Of a stretch of DNA of 39,025 nt, positions 1 through 7,635 are shown piece after piece. Source of the stretch: Actinomycetes bacterium (GTDB lineage: Bacteria; Actinomycetota; Acidimicrobiia; Acidimicrobiales; Microtrichaceae). Below the pieces are notes generated by a model, which did not search any database, was not told the DNA's origin, and saw only the letters and a list, made by a program, of their open reading frames with translations. The position numbers were made by a program, and so were the translations under genes. The stretch covers positions 1-39,025 of the forward strand of contig JAEWED010000103.1 in the NCBI GenBank assembly GCA_023389745.1, in the 5' to 3' direction. Position 1 is the stretch's first letter; each line of letters begins with the position of its first letter.

Positions 1-888
1 CGTGCGCATCCTGACCGCGGCGTCGTCACCGCAGGTGACCGCGTCGCAGAGCTCGGGGGTCAGCCACTCCAGCATCGAGGTGTGCAGCACGAAGTGGCGC
101 AGCGGTTGCTCCAGGGTCCGCAGCACCTCGCCGGTGAGGTAGTCGGCCACCAGGCGGTCGTCGCCGGTGAACCCGGCGACGAACCCGTCCAGGTCGTCGC
201 TCCGCCGCATCGAGAGCCCCGCGAGCTGCAGCCCCGCGGCCCATCCCTCGGTCCGCTCGACGAGCGCTTCGGCCTGCTCGCTGGTGATGTCGCGGCCGGT
301 GACCAGGCGCAGCAGCTCCAAGCCCTCGTCGTGGTCGAACGCGAGGTCCCCCGCCCGCACCTCGACCAGCTGGTCGCTCAGTCGCAGTCGACCGAGTCGC
401 AGCGGCGGGTCCCACCGCGAGCCGATCAGGACCTGGGCGCTGTCGGGCAGTCCGGCGATCAGGTCGTCGAGGTCGTCGTGGATCGCCGTGGCGGTGAGGC
501 GGTGGAGGTCGTCGATCACCAGGACCACCGGCGTCGGCGAGGCGGCGAGCCCCTTGCAGAGCGCCTCGACGAAGGCAGGCCCGAGCCGTCGCCCACCGGC
601 GGCAGCGACCGCGCCGAGGGAGCCGTCGACGCTGGGGTGCACCGCAGCCAGCGCGGCCACCAGATCCCGGGCGAACACCACGGCGTCGTCGTGTCGCCGG
701 TCGACCCCCACCCATGCGGCCTCGACGTCGCGGGTCCACTCCGACAGCAGCACGGTCTTGCCGGAGCCCGCCGGCGCGACCACCAGGGCGACCCGGGCCT
801 CGGGAGCAGCGGCGAGCTGGTCGACCAGACGCGGTCGCGCCACCGCCGTCCGGACCAGCAGTGGCCCTGGCGTGGAGCGCTCCGACAC
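1..888 (-). CDS. MalT/LuxR-type ATP-dependent transcriptional regulator, N-terminal part (runs off the window)
   Basis: The frame stays open for 296 codons from a GTG at 888 to the left edge, so the C-terminal part is missing. The N-terminus resembles MalT-like regulators: a short lead, then a Walker A motif APAGSGKT at residues 38-45, a Walker B-like VVLVIDDLH with Asp126-Asp127, and a later EGWAAGLQLAGL segment that is typical of the winged-helix part following the STAND ATPase. In this family ATP and an inducer drive oligomerisation, and a C-terminal LuxR helix-turn-helix binds DNA; neither the sensor repeats nor the HTH can be seen here. The GTG start gives MSERSTPGPLLVRTAVARPR, which fits the usual 'R-P-R-L' opening of the family. 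It lies 59 bp after a small gene on the same strand. The ATPase part is clear; the effector is unknown. Confidence 0.85.
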   Translation of the reverse strand, partial: MSERSTPGPLLVRTAVARPRLVDQLAAAPEARVALVVAPAGSGKTVLLSEWTRDVEAAWVGVDRRHDDAVVFARDLVAALAAVHPSVDGSLGAVAAAGGRRLGPAFVEALCKGLAASPTPVVLVIDDLHRLTATAIHDDLDDLIAGLPDSAQVLIGSRWDPPLRLGRLRLSDQLVEVRAGDLAFDHDEGLELLRLVTGRDITSEQAEALVERTEGWAAGLQLAGLSMRRSDDLDGFVAGFTGDDRLVADYLTGEVLRTLEQPLRHFVLHTSMLEWLTPELCDAVTCGDDAAVRMRT

Positions 889-947
889 GGCGTCAGCTTT
901 GCACCGGCGTGGGTGCCCGGCAAACAGTTGTGTCGACGACCCGCCGG

Positions 948-1157
948 TCACCCGATCGGAGCGAGGTGCACGTCGAGGATCTGCATCCCGAGGTCCTGGA
1001 CCCGGTGCAGCACGCCGTGCAGCTCCGCCTGGTCCACGACCAGCCCGACGAGGCGGATCCGGCCGTCGCCGATCGTGGTGATCTCGAAGCCGTCGAACGC
1101 GGAACGCACGAGCGGACCGTCGGCGCCCACCGCCACGATCTCGCAGCAGTCGGCCAT
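948..1157 (-). CDS. Small conserved actinobacterial hypothetical protein (69 aa)
   Basis: I read a 69-residue protein with the pattern FDGFEIT near residue 20, then RLVGLVVDQAELHGVLHRV and a final LGMQILDVHLAP. From memory, many actinobacteria carry short proteins with FDGL followed by GPVxDQAALHGLLxRIRDLGLPLLSV, and this belongs to that type. The function is unknown; the alternating hydrophobic strands and the helix look like a small ferredoxin-like or ACT-like fold (inference). I chose the ATG at 1157 because it places FDGF at the usual distance from the N-terminus. A GTG at 1181 would add eight residues, and neither start has a clear Shine-Dalgarno sequence. It precedes the MalT-like regulator on the same strand. 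Confidence 0.6.
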   Translation of the reverse strand: MADCCEIVAVGADGPLVRSAFDGFEITTIGDGRIRLVGLVVDQAELHGVLHRVQDLGMQILDVHLAPIG

Positions 1158-1395
1158 CAGCGATCGGTGGCGGGGGCCCACGAGGCGGCGTGGTGGATCG
1201 GCTCCATGGATCCACGGTCACCGATCCCGTCGGCTCCCGCACCATCCGGGCCGGGTGATCGTCGTCGGCGCCGGGCGGATCATCCTGCACGGGTGATGAC
1301 GCAGATCGCGGGTGGGACGAGCGTCGCCGTGGGAACACCGCAGCGACCGACCGAGGTGCCGACATGTCCGACGCAGCCGAGCGCGACCCCACCCG

Positions 1396-2076
1396 GTGAG
1401 CCGAGCGCGGCACCGGCCCTCCGCGTCGAGCTGCTGGACAGGGGCGCTGTTCGCGATCGGGTCGACGTGCTTCGCGCTCGGGTCGGTGCCCGTCTACTTC
1501 GACGCCGTGTCGGCGAGCACCGCCGCGTGGACCTTCTTCGTCGGGTCCATCTTCTTCACCAGCGCTGCGGTCCTGCAGCACCGCAGCGCGCCGTCGGATC
1601 GCCCGGGTGAGACCCGCCCGGATGCAGGGTCGGTGGCCCGGGCGACGCTGGCTGCCCTGTCGCACCCCACCGCACGCCGAGCCGCCGCCGTGCAGCTGGT
1701 CGACACCGTCTTCTTCAACCTCTCCACCCTCGCCGCCACACGGGACGCGATGTCGACCCAGCAGGAGCGACGGCTGGTCTGGGCGCCCGACGTGTTCGGC
1801 TCCGTGTGCTTCCTCGTGGCGAGCGCCGCCGGATGGTCGCTCGTCCGGGCGGCACGCCCACGTGCGGCGTGGAGTGCGACGACGATCGGGGCGGTCAACC
1901 TGGCCGGATCGATCGCGTTCGGAGCGGCTGCGCTCGGGGCCAGGCTGCTGCGGACCGATGGCGAGACGGCGAACATCGAGCTCGTCAACCTCGGCACCTT
2001 CGCCGGAGCCGTCTGCTTCTTCGTCGGTGCGGCGCTGCTGCCGGTCGACGACGCAAGGAGCCCGGTCAGCCCCTGA
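1396..2076 (+). CDS. YrhK-like multi-pass membrane protein
   Basis: This is a hydrophobic protein of about 226 residues with five or six likely membrane segments. The first pair, GALFAIGSTCFALGSVPVYF and AWTFFVGSIFFTSAAVLQH, carries the 'GSxxFxxGS ... FxxGSxxF' pattern of YrhK-type domains. A second similar pair (FGSVCFLVASAAGW and LGTFAGAVCFFVGAALL) suggests an internal duplication. The role of YrhK proteins is not known. The start is uncertain: I prefer the GTG at 1396, because the in-frame GTG at 1312 would add 28 Arg/His-rich residues unlike a membrane-protein N-terminus. An ATG at 1364 in another frame hits a stop after 11 codons. No close neighbour suggests a pathway. Confidence 0.6.
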   Translation: MSRARHRPSASSCWTGALFAIGSTCFALGSVPVYFDAVSASTAAWTFFVGSIFFTSAAVLQHRSAPSDRPGETRPDAGSVARATLAALSHPTARRAAAVQLVDTVFFNLSTLAATRDAMSTQQERRLVWAPDVFGSVCFLVASAAGWSLVRAARPRAAWSATTIGAVNLAGSIAFGAAALGARLLRTDGETANIELVNLGTFAGAVCFFVGAALLPVDDARSPVSP

Positions 2077-2114
2077 GCACCGCCGAGCGCTGGTCGCTGG
2101 TGGCGGAGCTGCAC

Positions 2115-2134
2115 ACATGATCATTTCGTCATGT
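2115..2134. promoter_or_regulatory. Candidate ArsR operator: ACATGA-N8-TCATGT
   Basis: A perfect 6-bp inverted repeat with an 8-nt spacer lies 31 bp before the ArsR-family gene, in a patch clearly richer in A/T than its surroundings. It also contains the 8-bp palindrome ATGATCAT. ArsR-type repressors usually bind such imperfect dyads over their own promoter, so autoregulation is a reasonable inference. Confidence 0.4.
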
Positions 2135-2165
2135 CGTACTGTCGTGTCGTGAACGGAACCTGCTC

Positions 2166-2519
2166 GTGACTCGGCCGATCTACCGGGTGAAGGCCGACTT
2201 CTTCAAGACGCTCGGTCACCCCGCCAGGATCCGGGTGCTCGAGCTGCTCCGCGAGGGCGAACGCTCGGTCGCCGAGATGATGCCGCTGGTGGGCCTCGAG
2301 CAGTCCCACCTGTCCCAGCAGCTGGCCGTCCTCCGCCGGGGCGGCATCGTCCGGTCACGAAAGGTCGGGGCCACCGTCCTCTACTCGGTGACCGACCCTC
2401 GGATGTTCCACCTGCTCGAGACGGCCAAGGAGATCATCGCCACGTCGCTGTCGGAGTCGCGAGACCTCCTGAAGGACCTCGACGAGATCTCCTTCGAAGC
2501 AGTCGGCGGCGACGCCTGA
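2166..2519 (+). CDS. ArsR/SmtB-family winged-helix transcriptional regulator
   Basis: The 117-residue protein begins with VKADFFKTLGHPARIRVLELL, the standard ArsR opening helix. It continues with SVAEMMPLVGLEQSHLSQQLAVLRR (the recognition helix) and GIVRSRKVGATVLYSVTD (the beta wing). The metal-binding ELCVCDL motif of ArsR/SmtB sensors is absent, so it may not sense metals; residues around SVAEMMPLVGLEQ contain no Cys. The GTG start at 2166 is the only start near the conserved N-terminus. A dyad at 2115-2134 probably serves as its operator. The next gene starts 37 bp downstream on the same strand and may be its target. Confidence 0.85.
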   Translation: MTRPIYRVKADFFKTLGHPARIRVLELLREGERSVAEMMPLVGLEQSHLSQQLAVLRRGGIVRSRKVGATVLYSVTDPRMFHLLETAKEIIATSLSESRDLLKDLDEISFEAVGGDA

Positions 2520-2556
2520 CCCGGGCCGCCGAGGCTCCCGACCCCAGAGGAACCTG

Positions 2557-3663
2557 ATGCAGCCTTCGCCGACCGGCGACCTCGATCAGCCCGATCCGGA
2601 GACGTCGCTCGGCCCCGACGAACGTGCGGCCGTCCGAGCCTTCCTCCAGCGCTCAGAGGTCCGGCTGTCCACCATCCATCGCACCGCCACGGCGTTGCTC
2701 TCCGGCGCCGGCGTGCTCGTGCTGCTCCCCGCCATGGGCCGTGATTCGGTGGTGAACGTGCTGCGCAGCCTGCTCGCCTCGGCCGACGACCCCATGCACC
2801 TCGCGCTCGCCGGGCTCGTCGTGGCGACGCTCGCTCTGGCGCTCGTCGTCATCTGGTTGCTGCTGCTCGAGCTGACCCGCTTCTACTTCCACGCGAACCA
2901 CTTCACGAGCGCTCGCGGCACCACGTTCTCGCCCAGGTTCACCCTCACCAGCCTGCACCTGCCGATCGACGAGCTGGGTCCGACCGCCGAGGACGGGCTC
3001 CTGCGACAGCGGAGCGCCGCGGCCAACATCGAGCTCCTCGTGCCACCCAACGACGCAGCGAGACGAGGCATCGACGCCCAGATCGACGCCTACGACGGGC
3101 TCGGAGGCGACGGGGTCCCCAGCGACGCCTCGAGAGCGCAGGCCATGCTGCAGCTCGCCGGCATGAAGGACCGCACGCTCGTCGACGAGGTCGCAAAGGT
3201 CGAGTACGGCATGGCGCGGCACGTGCTGCGGGTCGAGGTGCTCGTGCTGCGCTACATCAAGGCGCTGCTCGTGGTGCTCACGACGACGCTCAGCACGTTC
3301 GCGATGGCCGCCGTCGTCGAGGGGTCGCCGGGCGTCGGGACCGGCTCGCAGCGCTGGATCGTCGCGTCGCTGACGCTGTGGGCACCCGCGGTCCTGTTCG
3401 TCAGCTCCGCCCCGGTTCGCTGGCTCGGGCAGCTCCTGGTCGCCGAGGGGGCGACCACCTCGGGCATCCGCTACGACAAGAGCCTCACCCTGCTCGAGCG
3501 CATCGCGTCCGCAGTCTCGGTCGTCGTGCTGACCGGGGCGGCCGCGTGCGGCGCGGTGCTGCTCACGAAGCCGTCGAGCACCGTCGGCTTCGTCGCGTCC
3601 GCTGCCGTCGCCCTGCTCGGACTCGGCAGCGAGCTGTGGCTGCTGCGATCCATCCGACGCTGA
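2557..3663 (+). CDS. Hypothetical integral membrane protein (368 aa)
   Basis: I do not recognise a named family. The protein has a hydrophilic N-terminal 40 residues, two membrane segments around residues 45-60 and 80-110, a cytosolic or extracytosolic domain of about 120 residues, and then four more membrane segments (about residues 230-250, 265-285, 315-335 and 345-362). The start is set by AGAGGA about 6 nt before the ATG. It follows the ArsR gene by 37 bp and may be controlled by it. The central soluble part (YDGLGGDGVPSDASRAQAML) has no catalytic motif I can name. Confidence 0.75.
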   Translation: MQPSPTGDLDQPDPETSLGPDERAAVRAFLQRSEVRLSTIHRTATALLSGAGVLVLLPAMGRDSVVNVLRSLLASADDPMHLALAGLVVATLALALVVIWLLLLELTRFYFHANHFTSARGTTFSPRFTLTSLHLPIDELGPTAEDGLLRQRSAAANIELLVPPNDAARRGIDAQIDAYDGLGGDGVPSDASRAQAMLQLAGMKDRTLVDEVAKVEYGMARHVLRVEVLVLRYIKALLVVLTTTLSTFAMAAVVEGSPGVGTGSQRWIVASLTLWAPAVLFVSSAPVRWLGQLLVAEGATTSGIRYDKSLTLLERIASAVSVVVLTGAAACGAVLLTKPSSTVGFVASAAVALLGLGSELWLLRSIRR

Positions 3664-3686
3664 CGGCGGCCGCTGCCGCGCTGCGG

Positions 3687-3920
3687 TCAGCCCTTGACGC
3701 GCACGTCCGCGCGGTCACCGAAGCAGCTGCGCACGGCGTCGAGGAACACGACCGGATCGGTCAGCTCGACGTCCGGGTGGCCGAGTCGCGACAAGAGCGA
3801 GGGATGACCCTCGACGCGGTCCGGGTGCCAGCGGATGGTCTCCGCGTTGCCCCTGACCTCGACCACGACGGTCAGGGTCTCGTCCTCGTCCTGGGGTAGT
3901 GGGTGGGCGACGGTCAACAT
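3687..3920 (-). CDS. Small hypothetical protein (77 aa)
   Basis: The reading frame gives a compact acidic protein with alternating strands: LTVVVEVRGNAETIRWHPDRV, then HPDVELTDPVVFLDAV and a final ADVRVKG. It looks like a real small beta-rich protein, but I cannot name the family. The ATG at 3920 is chosen because GGAGG lies exactly 6 nt upstream; the in-frame ATG at 3926 would sit directly on the ribosome-binding site. It is convergent with the membrane protein gene that ends at 3663. Confidence 0.5.
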   Translation of the reverse strand: MLTVAHPLPQDEDETLTVVVEVRGNAETIRWHPDRVEGHPSLLSRLGHPDVELTDPVVFLDAVRSCFGDRADVRVKG

Positions 3921-4030
3921 CTGCATCCTCCGAGAGCTCGATCTCCCATCGACTACCCGCCGCCGAAGTCGAGGGAACCCGGTCGGCGCAGATCCACCCG
4001 TCCGGGTGACACGTCGCGGCACGCAGCCCT

Positions 4031-4081
4031 GTCGAACCGCGCGGCCCGTCGAACCGCGCAGCCCGTCGAACCGCGCAGCCC
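4031..4081. repeat. Three tandem 17-bp repeats
   Basis: Three head-to-tail copies of GTCGAACCGCGCAGCCC occur; the first copy differs at one base (G for A). They lie in the gap between the small gene on the minus strand and the acidic protein gene on the plus strand (3921-4200). I see no coding function. They could be a replication-slippage minisatellite or binding sites spaced 17 bp apart. Confidence 0.85.
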
Positions 4082-4200
4082 CGCTGGATCCACGCAGCGC
4101 GTGCGACCCACGGGGTCTTCGGAAGCGCAGCGACTGGGTATCGGACCACTGCCGCACAGGAGCGGCGACCGACTCGTCCCCCAGCCCTTCGAGGTTCCTC

Positions 4201-4572
4201 ATGAACGACCGAGCCGCACCCGACGCCGCCGAGACGTCCGAGGACGCCCAGACCACCGAGTCGTCCGTGCCGCCCGAGGAGAAGCCCGGGCACCTCGATC
4301 CGCCTCCGGGCACCGCGGTCAGCGCCCGCACCCATGCCGAGGGGACCGTCGGTTCGGACCGCAGGTTCTTCGAGGACGCCGAGCCCGGCAACCTGGCCGA
4401 TCAGCGCGACCTCATCGACTCCGACGGTGACGACATCCGCATGTACACCGGGGAGCCGGTCGAGACCGACGACGGCTGGATCCTCCCCCAGCAGCAGAAC
4501 CAGCCGGGCAACAGCGCCGGCGGCGGCGAGTATCCCGACCCGAACACCCCATCGACCCAGCCGGACCGCTGA
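4201..4572 (+). CDS. Acidic, probably disordered hypothetical protein (123 aa)
   Basis: The protein is rich in Asp, Glu, Pro, Gly and Ser and has no membrane segment. It has a slightly more ordered centre: RFFEDAEPGNLADQRDLIDS followed by DDIRMYTGEPVETDDGWILP. The centre may be the functional part, with disordered tails at both ends. The ATG at 4201 starts just after the acidic composition begins; upstream codons in the same frame are low-complexity and cover the tandem repeats. I do not recognise the family. A role as an intrinsically disordered regulator is only a guess. Confidence 0.6.
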   Translation: MNDRAAPDAAETSEDAQTTESSVPPEEKPGHLDPPPGTAVSARTHAEGTVGSDRRFFEDAEPGNLADQRDLIDSDGDDIRMYTGEPVETDDGWILPQQQNQPGNSAGGGEYPDPNTPSTQPDR

Positions 4573-4622
4573 CTCTGCGAGACCGCCGATCCCGCCGCCA
4601 CCTCCGGGCTATCCGACCGACG

Positions 4623-5237
4623 TCACCCGGCCGTGGTCTCGACCAGTGCTCTGAGCAGGTCCAGCTTGCGCTCGAGGACCTCGGCGAGGTCGGTGGTGCC
4701 GCCCCCGGCGTACCACTCGGGCATCACTTGGGCCATCAGCAGCAGGCTCACGCTCGCGACCATCTGCACCGTCTGATCGTCGACCGGGAGCGACGCGTGC
4801 TCCGCGACCAGCTCCTCGATGATCTGGTGGCCGGCCAGCAGTGAGCCCCAGGTGATCGACTCACCAGCGACTCCCGCCTGTTCCAGGATGCGCTGCCGCC
4901 GCACGGTCAGCGCATGGTCGTCGTCGGTGCTCTGCGACATCCCCACGGCGAACGCGGCGAGCACGCCCGCCAGCAGCGGTTCGTCCGCGGGGCGGGCGGC
5001 GAGCGCGTCCCTGAACTCGCTGATCCCGTCATCGCGGTTCGGGAACAGCACCGCCTCCTTCGTCGGGAAGTGACGGAAGAACGTGCGCTGGGCGACGTCC
5101 GCCCGTTCGGCGATCTCGTCGACCGTCGTCGCGGCGAAGCCCTTCTCCTCGAAGAGCGCGAGCGCCGCCTCGACGATGGCGACCCGAGTGGCGTTCCGCT
5201 TCCTGTCCCGGCGGCCCGGTGTGGTGGCGCTCTGCAT
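4623..5237 (-). CDS. TetR-family repressor, probably of the adjacent MMPL transporter
   Basis: The 204-residue protein has a typical TetR N-terminal HTH at about residues 10-57: RVAIVEAALALFEEKGF, TTVDEIAERADVAQRTFFRHF, PTKEAVL. The C-terminal helical domain resembles the TetR_C/MftR-like regulators of actinobacteria. I chose the ATG at 5237: the alternative GTG at 5267 lies inside the palindromic operator. The gene is divergent from an MMPL transporter, with the palindrome between them, so it most likely represses both. Its ligand is unknown; in this arrangement it is often a lipid, acyl-CoA or drug. Confidence 0.88.
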   Translation of the reverse strand: MQSATTPGRRDRKRNATRVAIVEAALALFEEKGFAATTVDEIAERADVAQRTFFRHFPTKEAVLFPNRDDGISEFRDALAARPADEPLLAGVLAAFAVGMSQSTDDDHALTVRRQRILEQAGVAGESITWGSLLAGHQIIEELVAEHASLPVDDQTVQMVASVSLLLMAQVMPEWYAGGGTTDLAEVLERKLDLLRALVETTAG

Positions 5238-5259
5238 CGACCCAGTGTGACCCCTGACC

Positions 5260-5289
5260 GTCAGCACTGCAACATGTCAGTGCTGACAT
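5260..5289. promoter_or_regulatory. Double palindromic operator between tetR and the MMPL gene
   Basis: Two dyads overlap here. GTCAGCACTG at 5260-5269 and CAGTGCTGAC at 5278-5287 form a perfect 10-bp inverted repeat with an 8-nt spacer. ATGTCAG and CTGACAT at 5274-5289 form a second perfect dyad around TG. The site is 23 bp from the TetR start and 55 bp from the MMPL start. TetR dimers bind such sites, often two per operator, so divergent repression is the likely function. Confidence 0.7.
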
Positions 5290-5344
5290 TTGTCGGTACT
5301 GCCGCTACCGTGACCCGCTCCGCACCGAATGGAGACCGTTCCGC

Positions 5345-7537
5345 ATGGCCCAGTACCTGTATCGACTCGGACGCTTCACCGCTCGTCGGCGTCGCACCGT
5401 CCTGCTGGTGTGGTTGGCCGCGCTGGTGCTCGCGGTCGTCGGTGCCACCACGTTGTCGGGCACCACCGACGACTCGTTCTCGATCCCCGGCACCGAGTCG
5501 CAGACCGCACTCGACCTGCTCGACGAGCAGATGCCCGGCGCGGGCGGCGCCTCGGCCCGGGTGGTCTTCGCCGCGCCGCAGGGCACGACGCTCGCCGACC
5601 CGTCCGCTCAGGCCGCGATCGCCGGGTCGATCGCCGAGCTCGAATCGGCACCGTCGGTGCTCGCGGTGTCCGACCCGTTCACCACGGGCAGCGTCTCGGC
5701 GGACCAGAGGATCGCCTACGCGACGGTGAACTACGCCGAAGCCGCCGAGGACCTCGGCGAGGGCGCGACCGACGCCCTGCTCGCGGCGGCCGACCCGGCC
5801 CGCGACGCGGGCCTGCAGGTCGAGTTCGGCGGTGACGCCCTCGGCACGCCCGAGCACAGCAGCTCCTCCGAGGCGATCGGCATCGCCGTGGCGATCCTGG
5901 TGCTCCTGATCACCTTCGGTTCGCTCATCGCCGCCGGGCTCCCGATCCTCACCGCCGTGTTCGGCGTCGGTGTGGGCATCTCGTTGATCACCGCGGCGAC
6001 CGGCTTCTTCACCATGTCGTCGACCGCTCCGACGCTCGCGATCATGCTGGGCCTCGCCGTCGGCATCGACTACGCGCTGTTCATCGTGACGCGCGTGCGC
6101 CAGCTGCTCGGCGACGGCCTGAGCGCCGAGGAGGCGATCGCCCGGGCGACCGCGACCTCTGGCAGCGCAGTCGTGTTCGCCGGGCTCACCGTCGTCATCG
6201 CGCTCGTCGGCCTCACGGTCGTCGGCATCCCGTTCCTCACGGTGATGGGGCTCTGCGCGGCGGTCACCGTCGTCGTCGCCGTGTTGATCGCCACGACCTT
6301 GCTGCCCGCGCTGCTCGCGTTCGCCGGCAGCTCGATCGACCGGTTCAAGGTGCCCGGCCTCAAGGTGCACAAGGGCCTCGGCTCCGACAAGGACGCACTC
6401 GGCCTGCGCTGGGGACGGTTCATCAGCCGCCGCCCTGCGGCCGTGCTCGTCGCCGTCGTCGCTGCCGTGCTGCTGCTCGCGGTGCCGGCCACGAGCCTCG
6501 AGATGGGGCTGCCGAGCGACGGTTCGAAGTCCACCGAGACCACCCAGCGCCGCGCCTACGACCTGCTGGCCGAGGGCATGGGCGCCGGCTTCAACGGCCC
6601 GCTCATCGTGGTGGTCGACGCCCGCGACAGCGCAGACCCCCAGGCCGCGGCCGGCGACATCGAACAGCGCCTCGGTGCGCTCGACCACGTGGCCGCCGTC
6701 AGCCCCACGACCTTCGGCCAGTCCGGCGACGTCGGAGTGCTCTCGGTCATCCCGACCTCGTCGCCGACGTCGACCGAGACCGTGGACCTGGTGCACGCCA
6801 TCCGCGACGCAGGTGACGAGGCCGGCGACATCGACGTGTCGGTCACCGGGACCACCGCCATCGGCATCGACGTCTCCGAGAAGCTGGCGAGTGCGCTGCC
6901 CACGTACATCCTCGTGGTCGTCGGCCTCGCCCTGGTCCTGCTGCTGCTCGCGTTCCGATCGATCCTCGTGCCGATCAAGGCCGTGGTCGGCTTCCTCCTG
7001 ACCGTCGCCGCGTCGTTCGGCGCCGTGGTCGCCGTGTTCCAGTGGGGCTGGCTCAAGGACCTCTTCGGACTCGACACCACCGGCCCGATCATCAGCTTCC
7101 TGCCGATCCTGCTGATCGGCGTGCTGTTCGGCCTGGCCATGGACTACGAGGTGTTCCTGGTGTCGAGGATCCGCGAGGACTATGTGCACGGCGGCGACGC
7201 CGAGGCGGCCGTCGTCGAAGGCGTGCAGCACAGCGCCCGGGTGATCGTCGCCGCCGGGCTCATCATGATCGCCGTGTTCGCGGCGTTCATCCTGGGCGAC
7301 GACCCCACGACCAAGATGATCGGCTTCGGCCTCGCGATCGGTGTCGCGATCGACGCCTTCGTGATCCGCATGACCTTCGTCCCGGCTGTGCTGACCCTGC
7401 TCGGCACGCGGGCGTGGCGGCTGCCCCGCTGGCTCGACCGGGGGCTGCCGGACCTCGACGTCGAAGGCGCTCGCCTGGTCACCACCGACCAGACCTCGGC
7501 GCCCCAGGACGCACGTCAGCCGACACTCGTCGACTGA
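5345..7537 (+). CDS. MMPL/RND-family membrane transporter
   Basis: This 730-residue protein has the duplicated RND layout: one N-terminal membrane helix, an extracytoplasmic domain, five or six helices, then the same again. It carries the two MMPL signature motifs GIDYALFIVTR (Asp242-Tyr243) and AMDYEVFLVSR (Asp600-Tyr601), which in mycobacterial MmpL3 form the proton-relay pairs. Such proteins export lipids, glycolipids or drugs using the proton gradient. There is a GGAG 10-14 nt before the ATG. The gene is divergent from a TetR repressor across a palindromic operator, and a strong hairpin follows it. The length of about 730 matches the short YdfJ-like MMPL group rather than the ~950-residue mycobacterial type. 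The substrate cannot be read from the sequence. Confidence 0.93.
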   Translation: MAQYLYRLGRFTARRRRTVLLVWLAALVLAVVGATTLSGTTDDSFSIPGTESQTALDLLDEQMPGAGGASARVVFAAPQGTTLADPSAQAAIAGSIAELESAPSVLAVSDPFTTGSVSADQRIAYATVNYAEAAEDLGEGATDALLAAADPARDAGLQVEFGGDALGTPEHSSSSEAIGIAVAILVLLITFGSLIAAGLPILTAVFGVGVGISLITAATGFFTMSSTAPTLAIMLGLAVGIDYALFIVTRVRQLLGDGLSAEEAIARATATSGSAVVFAGLTVVIALVGLTVVGIPFLTVMGLCAAVTVVVAVLIATTLLPALLAFAGSSIDRFKVPGLKVHKGLGSDKDALGLRWGRFISRRPAAVLVAVVAAVLLLAVPATSLEMGLPSDGSKSTETTQRRAYDLLAEGMGAGFNGPLIVVVDARDSADPQAAAGDIEQRLGALDHVAAVSPTTFGQSGDVGVLSVIPTSSPTSTETVDLVHAIRDAGDEAGDIDVSVTGTTAIGIDVSEKLASALPTYILVVVGLALVLLLLAFRSILVPIKAVVGFLLTVAASFGAVVAVFQWGWLKDLFGLDTTGPIISFLPILLIGVLFGLAMDYEVFLVSRIREDYVHGGDAEAAVVEGVQHSARVIVAAGLIMIAVFAAFILGDDPTTKMIGFGLAIGVAIDAFVIRMTFVPAVLTLLGTRAWRLPRWLDRGLPDLDVEGARLVTTDQTSAPQDARQPTLVD

Positions 7538-7550
7538 CGTCACCGGATCC

Positions 7551-7597
7551 GCCCGTTCCGCCCCCGCCCTCCCCTCTCCCCTGGGGGCGGAACGGGC
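7551..7597. terminator. Bidirectional hairpin terminator
   Basis: A perfect 15-bp stem (GCCCGTTCCGCCCCC and its complement) encloses a 17-nt pyrimidine-rich loop. It sits between the convergent ends of the MMPL gene (7537) and the P450 gene (7636). There is no U-tract, but actinobacterial terminators often lack one. Confidence 0.8.
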
Positions 7598-7635
7598 GCA
7601 CCTGACCTGCTCGACCGGGTCAGGGCGGCTGCTCG

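Noticed and set aside
82..1296. Long plus-strand open frames across the first 1.3 kb
   Set aside because: They are antisense to the MalT-like ATPase, whose Walker motifs are on the minus strand.
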